DNA of 33,177 nt from Hyphomicrobium sp. GTDB lineage: Bacteria; Pseudomonadota; Alphaproteobacteria; Rhizobiales; Hyphomicrobiaceae. The position numbers were made by a program, and so were the translations under genes. Below the pieces are notes generated by a model that did no database searches, was not told the origin of the DNA, and worked only from the letters and a program-made list of their open reading frames with translations. Below are positions 15,831-24,707 of this stretch, in pieces; positions within the stretch are counted from its first letter, which is position 1; each line of letters begins with the position of its first letter. The DNA lies in assembly GCA_025458125.1 (NCBI GenBank), contig JALOTA010000041.1, forward strand, positions 24,598 to 57,774, read 5' to 3'.

Positions 15831-16790
15831 ATGAGCGGGTTGCTCGCACTTCTCGACGACATCGCGGCGCTTGCCAAGGTGGCTGCGGCGACCATCGACG
15901 ATGCAGCCGCACAGGCGGGGAAGGCCGGCGCGAAAGCCGCGGGCATCGTCATCGACGATGCGGCCGTCACACCACGCTATGTGACGGGACTGGCGGCGCG
16001 GCGGGAATTGCCAATCATCGGCCGGATCGCGCTCGGTTCCTTGAAGAACAAGCTTCTCATTCTGCTGCCGGCCGCGCTTTTGCTTTCGCAATTCGCGCCG
16101 GGTGCCATTACGCCGATCCTGATGCTGGGCGGGCTTTATCTGGCATTCGAAGGCTACGAGAAATTCCACCATCTGATCGCCGGTGACTCCAATCAGGCGA
16201 AAACCATCGCGGATGTGGAGGAGGGCAGCGCGGACGCGCAGAAGATCGAGAATGAACGTGTCGCCGGCGCGATCCGTACCGACTTCATTCTTTCGGCGGA
16301 GATCATGGCCATCGCACTTTCTGTGATCGAGACGCCGGATGTCGTCACGCGCGGCGTTGTTCTCGGCGTCGTCGGTCTCTTCATGACGATGCTGGTCTAT
16401 GGCGCTGTCGCGCTCATCGTGAAAGCCGATGACATGGGCGTTTGGCTGGCGCGGCGCGGGGGTCCGGTGTCGGGTCCGCTCGGCCGCCTGCTGGTGCGTG
16501 GCGTGCCGCCGTTTCTTCGAGTGCTCTCGGTCGTCGGCACGATCGCGATGCTGTGGGTCGGTGGCGGCATCCTGATCCATAGTCTTGCCGTGCTGGGGTA
16601 TCCGGGCCCCGAGCATCTGATTCATGGCTGGTCGGAGGCGGTCCGTGCGGCGGTGCCGGTCGCTTCCGGGCTCCTGGCTTGGCTGACGGGCACTCTCGCG
16701 TCCGCCGCCGTCGGTCTGGTGGCCGGTGCCATTGTCGCGCTCGGGGTCGGGTTGGTCCGGCCGTTCTTCGGCGCCAATCCAGCGCACTAG
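15831..16790 (+). CDS. DUF808 (YedI-like) inner-membrane protein
   Basis: A 319-residue protein matching the YedI/DUF808 family. It has the characteristic N-terminus MSGLLALLDDIAALAKVAAA, the DDAAVTPRYVTGL segment, IGRIALGSLKNKLLILLPAA and GAIRTDFILSAEIMAIALSV. About six hydrophobic segments follow, ending in an Ala/Val-rich helix near the C-terminus. Function is unknown. ATG 15831 has GAGG about 10 nt upstream. It lies between ubiG and fabD on the same strand; a functional link is not evident. Confidence 0.88.
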   Translation: MSGLLALLDDIAALAKVAAATIDDAAAQAGKAGAKAAGIVIDDAAVTPRYVTGLAARRELPIIGRIALGSLKNKLLILLPAALLLSQFAPGAITPILMLGGLYLAFEGYEKFHHLIAGDSNQAKTIADVEEGSADAQKIENERVAGAIRTDFILSAEIMAIALSVIETPDVVTRGVVLGVVGLFMTMLVYGAVALIVKADDMGVWLARRGGPVSGPLGRLLVRGVPPFLRVLSVVGTIAMLWVGGGILIHSLAVLGYPGPEHLIHGWSEAVRAAVPVASGLLAWLTGTLASAAVGLVAGAIVALGVGLVRPFFGANPAH

Positions 16791-16909
16791 GGAGCCCGTT
16801 CGCGGGGCCTGCTGTCTTGCCTCGCCCTTGACGAACATTGGCGGCATGGGGCATTGGCCCCGCGATCGGCCGGCGGGGAATGGCCCGCAGTATGAAGGGA
16901 CGCGCGCAA

Positions 16910-17854
16910 ATGGCAGTCGCATTCGTTTTTCCGGGGCAGGGTAGCCAGGACGTCGGCATGGGCCGCGACCTGGCACTCACCTACAAGGCTGCGGCCGACG
17001 TGTTCGCCGAGGTGGATGAGGCACTGGGCCAGAAGCTCTCGCAGATCATCTGGGAGGGGCCCAAGGAAACGCTCACTTTGACGGAGAACGCGCAGCCGGC
17101 GCTGATGGCGGTCTCGGTCGCGGTGATGCGTGTTCTGGAGCGCGAGAAGGGGTTCTCGCTGGCCGACAAGGTGAAATTCGTGGCCGGTCATTCGCTGGGC
17201 GAATATTCCGCGCTTGCCGCCGCGGGAGCGTTCTCGCTTGCGGATACGGCGCGGCTGTTGCGGCTTCGCGGTCAGGCGATGCAGAAGGCGGTTCCGGTCG
17301 GGCAGGGCGCGATGACAGCGCTTCTCGGCGTCGGCATCGACGCTGCCCGCAAGGTCGCCGAGGCCGCGGCTGAAGGAGACGTCTGCCAGGTGGCCAACGA
17401 CAATGAACCGACCCAGGTCGTGCTGTCCGGGCACAAGTCGGCGATCGACCGCGTGCCGGAGGCGGGCAAGGCGTTCGGGGTGCGCCGTGCCATTCCGCTT
17501 CCCGTGTCCGCTCCGTTCCATTGCGCACTGATGCAGCCGGCGGCCGACGCGATGGCCGAGGCGCTTGCTAAGGTTGAGGTCAAGAAGCCCGCCGTTCCGG
17601 TCGTGGCCAATGTGCTGGCGGCCCCGATCTCCGATCCCGACGAGATCCGCAGACGTCTCGTCGAGCAGGTCACGGGAACGGTCCGCTGGCGGGAATGCGT
17701 GCTGTACATGGCCGCCAACGGCATCACGGATGTCTACGAGATCGGATCGGGGAAGGTGCTGTCTGGCCTAGCCGGGCGCATCGACAAGGCTCTAAAGGCG
17801 ATGCCGGTCGGCACGCCGGCCGACATTGATGCCGCGCTGGCCGGTTTGGTTTGA
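16910..17854 (+). CDS. fabD: malonyl-CoA:ACP transacylase
   Basis: FabD transfers malonyl from CoA to ACP, supplying chain-extension units for type II fatty acid synthesis. The 314-residue protein is full length with FPGQGSQ (about 6-12), the catalytic serine in VAGHSLGEYSALAAAGA (serine about residue 96), QVANDNEPTQVVLSG, the catalytic histidine in PVSAPFHCALM (about 204) and EIGSGKVLSGL near the end. ATG 16910 has AAGGGA 9 nt upstream. It heads fabD-fabG-acpP-fabF, all needed for the same cycle. Confidence 0.96.
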   Translation: MAVAFVFPGQGSQDVGMGRDLALTYKAAADVFAEVDEALGQKLSQIIWEGPKETLTLTENAQPALMAVSVAVMRVLEREKGFSLADKVKFVAGHSLGEYSALAAAGAFSLADTARLLRLRGQAMQKAVPVGQGAMTALLGVGIDAARKVAEAAAEGDVCQVANDNEPTQVVLSGHKSAIDRVPEAGKAFGVRRAIPLPVSAPFHCALMQPAADAMAEALAKVEVKKPAVPVVANVLAAPISDPDEIRRRLVEQVTGTVRWRECVLYMAANGITDVYEIGSGKVLSGLAGRIDKALKAMPVGTPADIDAALAGLV

Positions 17855-18000
17855 TCAGCGAAGGTTAACGCCCGCTTCGGCCCCGGACAGCGCGGACACG
17901 CCTACTTGACGGCCGCTGGGGCCGGGGCTCACAAGTCCCGGCAGTTGTCTTCCCGGGTTTGCGACCGGAGAGCCCCATAACAGACGAGGACGTCCACTCC

Positions 18001-18690
18001 ATGTTCGATCTGACAGGCAAGACCGCGCTCGTGACCGGCGCGACGGGCGGCATCGGCGCGGGCATCGCGCGGGCTTTCCACAAAGCGGGCGCGACGGTTG
18101 CGATCTCGGGCCGTCAGGTCGAAAAACTCGAAGCCCTGAAAGGCGAACTCGGCGATCGCGTGGTGGTCGTGCCGTGCGATCTGTCCGACCGCGCGCAGGT
18201 GCAGAAGCTGATCGACGAGGCGGTGAAGGCTCTGGGCGGCCGCCTCGATATCCTGGTCAACAACGCGGGGCTGACCAAGGATAACCTCTTCATGGTCATG
18301 AAGGACGAACAGTGGGACGACGTGATCGCCGTCAACCTGACCTTCGGGCGGATCATCAACATTTCCTCGGTTTCCGGTGTTTTCGGAAATCCGGGACAGG
18401 GCAACTACGCTGCTTCGAAGGCGGGCATGATCGGCATGACGAAGAGCCTCGCGCGGGAAGTGGCCAATCGCGGGATCACCGCCAATTGCATCGCTCCGGG
18501 TTTCATCACGACGCCGATGACGGACGTTCTGAACGAGAAGCAGCAGGAAGAGATCGCCAAGATGATCCCGGCGCAGCGGTTCGGCACCGTTACGGACATC
18601 GCCGCGGGAGCCCTCTATCTCGCCTCCAACGAGGGCGGCTACATGACCGGACAAACCCTGCATATCAACGGCGGGATGGCCATGGTCTAG
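18001..18690 (+). CDS. fabG: 3-oxoacyl-ACP reductase, one internal helix missing
   Basis: FabG is the NADPH-dependent ketoreductase of fatty acid elongation, a tetrameric short-chain dehydrogenase. Seen are the nucleotide-binding TGATGGIGAGIARAF (about 12-26), NNAG, NLT (the catalytic Asn region), the catalytic serine in NISSVSGVFG and YAASK. The C-terminal GQTLHINGGMAMV is normal. The product is 229 residues against about 245: after VNLT (residue 114) the text passes directly to FGRIINI, skipping the helix that reads like AAFRLTRAALRPMMKRR in relatives. This in-frame loss of about 48 nt removes part of the tetramer-interface helix. ATG 18001 fits the family start (MFDLTGKTALVTG). Identification is firm; activity is doubtful as written. 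Confidence 0.9.
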   Translation: MFDLTGKTALVTGATGGIGAGIARAFHKAGATVAISGRQVEKLEALKGELGDRVVVVPCDLSDRAQVQKLIDEAVKALGGRLDILVNNAGLTKDNLFMVMKDEQWDDVIAVNLTFGRIINISSVSGVFGNPGQGNYAASKAGMIGMTKSLAREVANRGITANCIAPGFITTPMTDVLNEKQQEEIAKMIPAQRFGTVTDIAAGALYLASNEGGYMTGQTLHINGGMAMV

Positions 18691-19026
18691 GGCGTTCGCG
18701 TGGCGTGTCGCGGCAAGGCTCTGAGACTGCAGTATATTTGCGCAGGGTTTTGAACGGCTGCGGCAAAAGTCCGCGACGGTGGCCAAACAACGGGGAACTA
18801 TGTTACCGAGCGCATGTTTTTTGCTGCGGAAGCTGGGGAAAAGCCCTATCGATCGTGGCGATGGCGCTGGGGAGCCGCAAGGACTCACGGTAGCGGACGG
18901 TTACGGCGGGGGAGGGTCCGCCAGGCTTTTCGCGCATCGGACGACGGCCGGTAACGGCCGCGAACCGGAACGTCGAACCTAAGACAAGACCAAATTCAAC
19001 GCAGATACAGGGACGCGAGGAAGACG
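18691..19026. other. fabG-acpP intergenic region
   Basis: 336 nt with no gene. It presumably carries an acpP promoter, since acpP is usually strongly and separately expressed. TTGCTG (18821-18826) followed at 17 nt by CCCTAT (18844-18849) is a weak candidate. AGGAAG just before ATG 19027 is the acpP ribosome binding site. Confidence 0.35.
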
Positions 19027-19219
19027 ATGAGCGATGTCGCAGAGCGCGTGAAGAAGATCGTAGTCGAGCATCTGGGCGTCGAGAGCGAGAAACACCGTCG
19101 AACTGGTGATGGCTTTCGAAGAAGAATTCGGCTGCGAAATCCCGGACGATGCCGCCGAGCATATTCTGACCGTGGGCGATGCCGTGCGGTTCCTCGAAAA
19201 GAATGCAACGGCTGCCTGA
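19027..19219 (+). pseudogene. acpP: acyl carrier protein gene, lacking the phosphopantetheine-serine segment and out of frame
   Basis: AcpP carries growing acyl chains on a 4'-phosphopantetheine attached to the serine of DSLD. Residues 1-22 ([20 protein letters not shown]) are a standard ACP start with a good ribosome binding site. After GAGAAA at 19087-19092 the family's next 17 or so residues, including DDLGADSLD, are absent. From 19094 the rest of ACP reads perfectly in another frame: [19 protein letters not shown], then [19 protein letters not shown], ending TGA at 19217-19219. I estimate 50 nt lost. Read straight through, the frame gives an unrelated arginine-rich tail to 19266. No slip could restore function because the serine itself is gone. 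Either the sequence is faulty here or another acpP exists elsewhere. Confidence 0.88.
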
Positions 19220-19274
19220 TCGGCGCCTTACACGGCGGACTGCCTTTGACGGCATGTCGGCCCTGACAGTTCGT

Positions 19275-19331
19275 ACGGCGTCCGGGTTCAGTCGATCCCG
19301 GACGCCGTTCGCCCATGTGGCATCGGGCGAA
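19275..19331 (+). promoter_or_regulatory. paired hairpins between acpP and fabF
   Basis: ACGGCGTCCGGG (19275-19286) pairs perfectly with CCCGGACGCCGT (19297-19308) over 12 bp, and TTCGCCC (19308-19314) with GGGCGAA (19325-19331) over 7 bp. No T-run follows. The tandem hairpins could act as an attenuator or 3' stabiliser, separating abundant acpP mRNA from fabF. Confidence 0.55.
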
Positions 19332-19401
19332 GATCAGATTGAGGGGCGTTGCTGAACCCGGCAGGGTCAGGCCGTCCCGGGGGACAATGGGGATCTCAGG
19401 A

Positions 19402-20670
19402 ATGTTGCGACGCGTCGTCATCACGGGATTGGGGTTGGTCACGCCGGTCGGGGTCGGCGTCGAGGCGGCGTGGAAGAACCTGCTCAATGGCGAGAACGGC
19501 GCGCGCCGGATCGAGAACGAATTCGATGCGTCCGACCTTTCGTGTCAGATCGCGAACTTCGTGCCGCGCGGTTCGACGGCCGAGGGCAAGTTCAATGCCG
19601 ACGACTGGATGGAGCCGAAGGAGCAGCGCAAGGTTGACGACTTCATCATTTTCGCGATGGCGGCGGCGGAGCAGGCCCTGAAGGATTCCGGTTTCGTCGC
19701 CGACACGGCGGAGAAACAGGAAACGACCGGCGTTCTGATCGGTGCGGGCATCGGCGGTCTTTCCGGCATCGCCGACACCTCGATCCTTCTGAAGGAAAAA
19801 GGGCCGCGGCGCGTGTCGCCGTTCTTCATTCCGGGCCGCCTGATCAATCTCGCCGGCGGCTACGTTTCGATCCGGCACGGCTTGAAGGGCCCCAACCATG
19901 CGGTCGTGACGGCATGCGCGACGGGAACGCATGCCATCGGCGACGCCGCACGGCTGGTGGCGCTGGGCGATGCCGAAGTGATGGTGGCCGGGGGAACGGA
20001 AAGCCCGATCTGCCGGATCGGCATGGCGGGCTTCATCGCCTGCCGCGCGCTGTCCACGGGCTTCAACGACAACCCGAAGAAGGCGTCGCGTCCCTACGAC
20101 CGGGACCGGGACGGCTTCGTGATGGGGGAAGGGGCCGGCGTGGTGGTTCTGGAAAGCCTCGAACATGCGAAGGCGCGCGGGGCCAAGATTTACGGCGAGG
20201 TAATCGGCTACGGAATGTCGGGCGATGCCTATCACATCACGGCGCCCTCCGAGTCCGGCGATGGGGCCTACCGTTGCATGCGGGCGGCATTGAAGAACGC
20301 CGGGATCGACGCCTCCGACATCGATTACATCAATGCGCACGGCACCTCGACGCCCATGGGCGATGAAATCGAACTGGGGGCCGTCGAGCGCCTGTTCGGC
20401 AATACGGCGGCCAAGTTGTCCATGTCGTCGACCAAGTCGGCCGTCGGCCATCTGCTTGGTGCGGCGGGCGCGGTCGAGGCCGTCTTCTCGCTTCTGGCGC
20501 TTCGCGACCAGATCGCGCCGCCGACCCTCAATCTCGATAATCCCTCGGTCGCCACCGCCATCGATCTGGTCCCGCACACGGCGAAAAAGCGGCAAATCGA
20601 TACGGTTCTGTCCAACTCGTTCGGCTTCGGCGGGACGAATGCGTCTTTGATCATGCGGCGTGTCGCCTGA
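19402..20670 (+). CDS. fabF: 3-oxoacyl-ACP synthase II
   Basis: FabF condenses malonyl-ACP with acyl-ACP in elongation. The 422-residue thiolase-fold enzyme is full length, with the catalytic cysteine in VVTACATGTHAIGDAAR (about residue 172), the first histidine in YINAHGTSTPMGDE (about 313), and Lys/His in TKSAVGHLLGAAGAVEA (about 346 and 351). SNSFGFGGTNASL completes the active site near the C-terminus. The motif reads TACATG rather than the common TACSTG. ATG 19402 starts at the family's RRVVITGLGLVTPVG and has GGGGA 8 nt upstream; ATG 19387 is an alternative. It follows acpP on the same strand after tandem hairpins. Confidence 0.95.
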   Translation: MLRRVVITGLGLVTPVGVGVEAAWKNLLNGENGARRIENEFDASDLSCQIANFVPRGSTAEGKFNADDWMEPKEQRKVDDFIIFAMAAAEQALKDSGFVADTAEKQETTGVLIGAGIGGLSGIADTSILLKEKGPRRVSPFFIPGRLINLAGGYVSIRHGLKGPNHAVVTACATGTHAIGDAARLVALGDAEVMVAGGTESPICRIGMAGFIACRALSTGFNDNPKKASRPYDRDRDGFVMGEGAGVVVLESLEHAKARGAKIYGEVIGYGMSGDAYHITAPSESGDGAYRCMRAALKNAGIDASDIDYINAHGTSTPMGDEIELGAVERLFGNTAAKLSMSSTKSAVGHLLGAAGAVEAVFSLLALRDQIAPPTLNLDNPSVATAIDLVPHTAKKRQIDTVLSNSFGFGGTNASLIMRRVA

Positions 20671-20776
20671 CCTCAGGCTCGCTCACGCAGGGTTCGTGGC
20701 CGGGCTCTATCCACCCTCGGTGTCGCCGGAAATGGCGGAGCGCCATAATTTTCTCCGGATGCCGGGCTTAGTGGAC

Positions 20777-20804
20777 CATCGGCACGGACCCATCGGCACG
20801 GACC
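20777..20804. repeat. 14-bp tandem duplication upstream of mltG
   Basis: The unit CATCGGCACGGACC occurs twice in perfect tandem (20777-20790 and 20791-20804), flanked on both sides by CGGGCTT. It lies 55 nt before the mltG start. Function unknown; possibly a slippage product. Confidence 0.7.
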
Positions 20805-20858
20805 GGGCTTGCCACCTGGATGTCCCCTTTGCATGTCCGGCGAGGTCGAGGAGAAGGG

Positions 20859-22190
20859 ATGATTGAGCGCCGCGACGGTCCGCAGACGGTTTCGCCTTCC
20901 GCTACGACGCTGCGCCCGCGTAGCCCGTCGGAAGCGCTGGAGCCGACGCGAGCCCCTCAGAGACCGCGAGGAGGCAAAATCCGCCAGCCCTCGCCTGTCC
21001 TTTCGGCCGTCGCGCGTGCCGGCAGTGCTCTCATTACGCTGACACTTGCGGCGCTGGCGATCACCGGCGGGCTGGCGCTGCTGCTCGGGCATTTCTACGA
21101 GCGGCCGGGTCCGCTTGCTGAACAACGGACTGTGGTGATCGAAAGGGGCTCTGGGCGGATCGAGATCGCCGAACAGCTCGAGCGCGACGGCGTCATCTCC
21201 AGCCGGTGGGCGTTCGTGGCAAATCATTTGATGCGCAACGTGCTGAGTGGGGGCAAGCCGCTCGAACTCAAGGCCGGCGAATACGAGATCAAGGCCGCGG
21301 CGAGTATGCGCGATGTGCGCGAACTTCTCGGAGAGGGCAAGTCTGTCCTCTACAAGGTGACAGTTCCAGAAGGGTTGACCAGCCAGCAGATCGTGGAGCG
21401 TCTCAATGCCGAGACCAATCTTTCCGGGGAGATCACGAAGGTTCCCGACGAGGGCACGCTTCTGCCCGACACCTATCGCGTCACGAAAGGGATGTCGCGG
21501 CAGGAACTGATCGACCAGATGCAGCAGGAGGCGGCCGATTTTATCGCAAAGGCGTGGGAGGCGCGCGCTCCGGACCTGCCGATCTCTTCGCCTCGTGAAG
21601 CACTGATCCTGGCTTCGGTCGTGGAGAAGGAGACGGGTCAGGCGGACGAACGGCACAAAGTGGCGGCGGTGTTCTCCAACCGGCTGAAGAAGAAAATGCG
21701 TCTGCAGTCCGACCCGACGATCATCTATGGCATCGCGGGCGGGCGCGGGTCTCTCGGCCGTCCGATTACGCGCACCGACATCGATACCAAGACCGACTAC
21801 AACACCTACCGCATCAATGGCCTGCCGCCGGGGCCGATCTGCAACCCGGGACGGGAGACGATCGAAGCGACACTCAACCCGGCAAAGACCAACGACCTCT
21901 ACTTCGTCGCCGACGGCACGGGCGGCCACACCTTCTCGGAATCTTTGGCGGCCCATAACGCGGCCGTGCAGACCTGGCGCAAGATCGAAAAGACGCAGGC
22001 TCAGGAAGGGCGTGGGACGGCCGGTCCTGGGCTTGCCGAAGCCGACGGGGATGGCGCGGCGCCCGGTGACGCGGATGAGGCGGCTGCGTTTGCAGGCGAA
22101 GCTGCGGCGGCGGCGAACGTTGCAGCACCGGCCGGCAAGACGAGCACGGTGCCTCTGCCTGTGCGCAAGCCAAAGACCGGCCAGAACTAG
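20859..22190 (+). CDS. mltG: endolytic peptidoglycan transglycosylase MltG (YceG-like)
   Basis: MltG cleaves nascent glycan strands in the periplasm while anchored in the inner membrane, setting glycan chain length. The 443-residue protein has a 45-residue cytoplasmic N-terminus, one TM helix (about 50-70, LITLTLAALAITGGLALLLG), a LysM-like region (about 75-130) and the YceG catalytic domain. The catalytic glutamate lies in LILASVVEKETGQADER, and MRLQSDPTIIYGI, YNTYRINGLPPGPICNPG and FVADGTGGHTF complete the domain. The C-terminal 75 residues are an Ala/Gly-rich low-complexity tail. A strong GAGGAG precedes ATG 20859. It follows fabF, as in many proteobacteria. Confidence 0.94.
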   Translation: MIERRDGPQTVSPSATTLRPRSPSEALEPTRAPQRPRGGKIRQPSPVLSAVARAGSALITLTLAALAITGGLALLLGHFYERPGPLAEQRTVVIERGSGRIEIAEQLERDGVISSRWAFVANHLMRNVLSGGKPLELKAGEYEIKAAASMRDVRELLGEGKSVLYKVTVPEGLTSQQIVERLNAETNLSGEITKVPDEGTLLPDTYRVTKGMSRQELIDQMQQEAADFIAKAWEARAPDLPISSPREALILASVVEKETGQADERHKVAAVFSNRLKKKMRLQSDPTIIYGIAGGRGSLGRPITRTDIDTKTDYNTYRINGLPPGPICNPGRETIEATLNPAKTNDLYFVADGTGGHTFSESLAAHNAAVQTWRKIEKTQAQEGRGTAGPGLAEADGDGAAPGDADEAAAFAGEAAAAANVAAPAGKTSTVPLPVRKPKTGQN

Positions 22191-22292
22191 TTTCATGGGC
22201 CGCGCCGGTTCGGGGTGTCTTGGCGGATTTGACCAGCGCGGGTAAACCGGTCAAACGGGTCTTGCCGCTTCTTACAGGTCCATCAGGTTTCC

Positions 22293-23174
22293 ATGTCGCT
22301 CAACAGCATGACCGGGTTTGGCCGCGCCGATGGTTCGGTGAAGGGCGTTCGCTGGTACTGGGAAGCAAAAAGTGTCAACGGCCGCGGGCTCGACATCCGG
22401 GTGCGGCTTCCACAAGGCCACGATCAGCTCGAGCCCAAAGTGCGAGAGGCTGTGGCGAGGCGCTTTGTTCGCGGCAGCCTCACGATCAATCTCAATGCGC
22501 AGCGTGACGTGGCAGCCGTCGACATCAAGGTCAACGAGACGGCGCTTGCCCAGATCATCAGCGCAGTCGATCAGGTGCGGCGCCTGACCGGCGCGGCAGC
22601 TCCCAGCGCGGAGGGCTTGCTGGCGCTGCGCGGAGTGCTCGACGTGTCGGAAGCGGACGGCGCACTCGATGACGAGGTTGCGGCGTCGATGCTGGCGTCG
22701 CTGGAGGAAGCGCTTCAAACTTTGGCGGAAGCGCGTGCGGCGGAAGGCCGGCGGCTGACGCAGGTTCTCGAGGCTCATATCGGTGAGATCGAAAGGCTGG
22801 CGCGGCTGGTGCAGACATCGCCGTCTCGCAGGCCCGAGGCTATCAGGACGCGGCTTCAGGAGCAGATCGCGCGCCTGACGGATGCGGTTCCGGCCCTCGA
22901 TCCGGCTCGGCTGCATCAGGAGGCGATCCTGATCGCGACACGCAGCGACGTGGAAGAGGAAGTGCAGCGCTTGGCGGCCCACGTGGCTTCGGGGCGCGCG
23001 CTTCTGGCGGATAGGCAGCCGGCGGGTCGTAAACTCGATTTTCTGGCGCAGGAGTTCAATCGCGAGGCCAACACGCTGACGTCGAAGGCCATCGATATGG
23101 AGATTTCGCGGGCGGGACTTGCGCTGAAGACGGTGATCGATCAACTGCGCGAACAGGTCCAGAACATTGAATAG
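22293..23174 (+). CDS. yicC: YicC family endoribonuclease-like protein
   Basis: YicC-family proteins are stress-related, and members have been shown to be endoribonucleases. The 293-residue protein begins MSLNSMTGFGRADG and has the N-terminal YicC domain (SVNGRGLDIRVRLPQ; FVRGSLTINLNAQRD). The C-terminal DUF1732 domain ends in GRKLDFLAQEFNREANTLTS, then SKAIDMEISRAGLALKTVID, whose Gln/Glu/Asn cluster is conserved. Length is normal. The gene overlaps gmk by 8 nt, the usual yicC-gmk arrangement. Confidence 0.95.
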   Translation: MSLNSMTGFGRADGSVKGVRWYWEAKSVNGRGLDIRVRLPQGHDQLEPKVREAVARRFVRGSLTINLNAQRDVAAVDIKVNETALAQIISAVDQVRRLTGAAAPSAEGLLALRGVLDVSEADGALDDEVAASMLASLEEALQTLAEARAAEGRRLTQVLEAHIGEIERLARLVQTSPSRRPEAIRTRLQEQIARLTDAVPALDPARLHQEAILIATRSDVEEEVQRLAAHVASGRALLADRQPAGRKLDFLAQEFNREANTLTSKAIDMEISRAGLALKTVIDQLREQVQNIE

Positions 23175-23823
23175 CGCCACTCCATCCGCTGATCCCATCA
23201 TCGCGCGCCGTGGGGTGCTGCTGGTGCTGTCGTCTCCCTCGGGCGCCGGCAAGACAACGTTGTCGCGCGCGCTGCTCGACAGCGATGGTGGTATCCGGCT
23301 GTCGATCTCGGTGACCACGCGCAAACCGCGGCCCGGCGAGGTCGACGGGAAGGACTATGTTTTCGTTTCCGGAGAGAACTTCGAGCGGATGCGCGCCGCC
23401 GGGGATCTGCTGGAATGGGCACAGGTGTTCGGCAACGCCTATGGGACGCCGCGCGCGCCGGTCGAAGAAGCCATCGCCCGCGGCGAGGATGTGCTCTTCG
23501 ACATCGATTGGCAGGGTGCCCAGCAACTGGCCGAGAAAATGGCCGGCGATCTCGTGCGCGTCTTCATTCTGCCGCCGTCGGGGAGCGTGCTCGAAAACCG
23601 GCTCAGGGGGCGGGCACAGGACCCCCCGGAGGTCGTCGCCAAGCGCATGGCTGAAGCCTCCGCCGAAATCAGCCATTGGGCCGAGTACGATTACGTGATC
23701 GTCAATGCGGATCTCGATACGAGCATCTCGGGGCTCAAGGCCATCCTCGCTGCCGAGCGGTTGAAGCGGGAACGGCAGCTTGGACTTTCGCTTTTCGTGC
23801 GGGATCTTCAATCGGGGCTTTGA
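23167..23823 (+). CDS. gmk: guanylate kinase
   Basis: Gmk phosphorylates GMP to GDP with ATP. The 218-residue protein has the P-loop [16 protein letters not shown] (about 21-36), the GMP-binding [20 protein letters not shown] region (about 48-67), [10 protein letters not shown] and [21 protein letters not shown]. The longest frame starts with TTG 23167 inside the end of yicC; GTG 23212 is an alternative, but the first keeps the short N-terminal extension and translational coupling. Its last 16 nt overlap the convergent rsmA gene. Confidence 0.95.
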   Translation: MNSATPSADPIIARRGVLLVLSSPSGAGKTTLSRALLDSDGGIRLSISVTTRKPRPGEVDGKDYVFVSGENFERMRAAGDLLEWAQVFGNAYGTPRAPVEEAIARGEDVLFDIDWQGAQQLAEKMAGDLVRVFILPPSGSVLENRLRGRAQDPPEVVAKRMAEASAEISHWAEYDYVIVNADLDTSISGLKAILAAERLKRERQLGLSLFVRDLQSGL

Positions 23824-24707
23824 CCCGAACGTTCGAAAATGAGCGCCAGGCGGGCGAACTCTTCCACCGTCAACTGTTCGGCGCGCCTGTCGCCGGCAAT
23901 ACCGGCCTCGCGCAGCAACAACTCGGGCAGGGGCGTCAGCGACTTCAGCGACTGGCGCAACATCTTGCGCCGCTGGCCGAAAGCAGCCTGCGTTACGCGG
24001 CCGAGCATTTTCACCGAGCACGGCGGGTGCGGATTTTCTTTAGGTTCGAAGACCACCACGGCGGATGAGACCTTCGGTGGCGGAGTGAAGGCGGCCGGCG
24101 GAAGCGTGATGGCGATGCGCGGCTTGGCGCGCCATTGCGAAATCACCGCGAGGCGGCCGTAGGCCTTTGAGCCGGGTTCGGCGACGATACGCTCCGCGAC
24201 CTCCTTTTGAAACATCAGCACCATGCGATGCCACCACGGCGGCCAGGGTTCGGTTTCCAGCCAGCCGATGAGCAGCAGCGTGGCGATGTTGTACGGCAGG
24301 TTGGCGGCGACGACGACATCGCCCGTCGCGTCGCGGATCAGGCTGGAATAATTGACGGACAGGGCATCTGCTTCATGCACGCTGAGGCGGCCCGGGTAGG
24401 AGGCGGTGATCTCCGACAGCGCGGCGAGACAGCGGGCATCGCGTTCGATGGCAACGACGCGGCCTGCCCCCTCCATCAGAAGCGCGCGGGTGAGGCCGCC
24501 GGGACCGGGCCCGACCTCGATCACCGTCGCCGGCTGAAGCGGTGCGGCGAGGCGGGCAATACGCCGGGTCAGGTTCAGATCGAGAATGAAATTCTGGCCG
24601 AGGCTCTTCTTGGCAACCAGATCATGCGCGCGGATCACATCACGCAGGGCCGGCAGACCGTCGTCCGTGCGCGAGCCTGCCTCAGAGCCGCCGCGGCCGG
24701 TGCTCAT
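23808..24707 (-). CDS. rsmA: 16S rRNA (adenine1518/1519-N6)-dimethyltransferase
   Basis: RsmA (KsgA) dimethylates two adjacent adenines near the 3' end of 16S rRNA late in 30S assembly, using SAM. The 299-residue protein has [19 protein letters not shown] (about 34-52), motif [17 protein letters not shown] (about 62-77), motif [51 protein letters not shown] and [19 protein letters not shown] 24707 begins the family-like part and overlaps the pdxA stop by 4 nt; the frame continues upstream without similarity. Confidence 0.96.
   Translation of the reverse strand: MSTGRGGSEAGSRTDDGLPALRDVIRAHDLVAKKSLGQNFILDLNLTRRIARLAAPLQPATVIEVGPGPGGLTRALLMEGAGRVVAIERDARCLAALSEITASYPGRLSVHEADALSVNYSSLIRDATGDVVVAANLPYNIATLLLIGWLETEPWPPWWHRMVLMFQKEVAERIVAEPGSKAYGRLAVISQWRAKPRIAITLPPAAFTPPPKVSSAVVVFEPKENPHPPCSVKMLGRVTQAAFGQRRKMLRQSLKSLTPLPELLLREAGIAGDRRAEQLTVEEFARLALIFERSGQSPD

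Noticed and set aside
15702-16976. 424-codon open frame antisense to the DUF808 gene
   Set aside because: Arg/His/Gln-rich composition typical of a shadow frame; the plus-strand DUF808 protein is clearly the real product.
19087-19096. Programmed ribosomal frameshift in acpP
   Set aside because: A shift would join the two halves but still lack about 17 residues including the essential serine.
19093-19266. Arginine-rich C-terminus of a novel ACP-like protein
   Set aside because: The same bases in another frame encode the standard ACP C-terminus, so the arginine-rich tail is an artefact of the lost 50 nt.
20673-22196. 507-codon open frame antisense to mltG
   Set aside because: Long antisense frames are expected in GC-rich codon-biased genes; it has no family similarity and mltG on the other strand is unambiguous.
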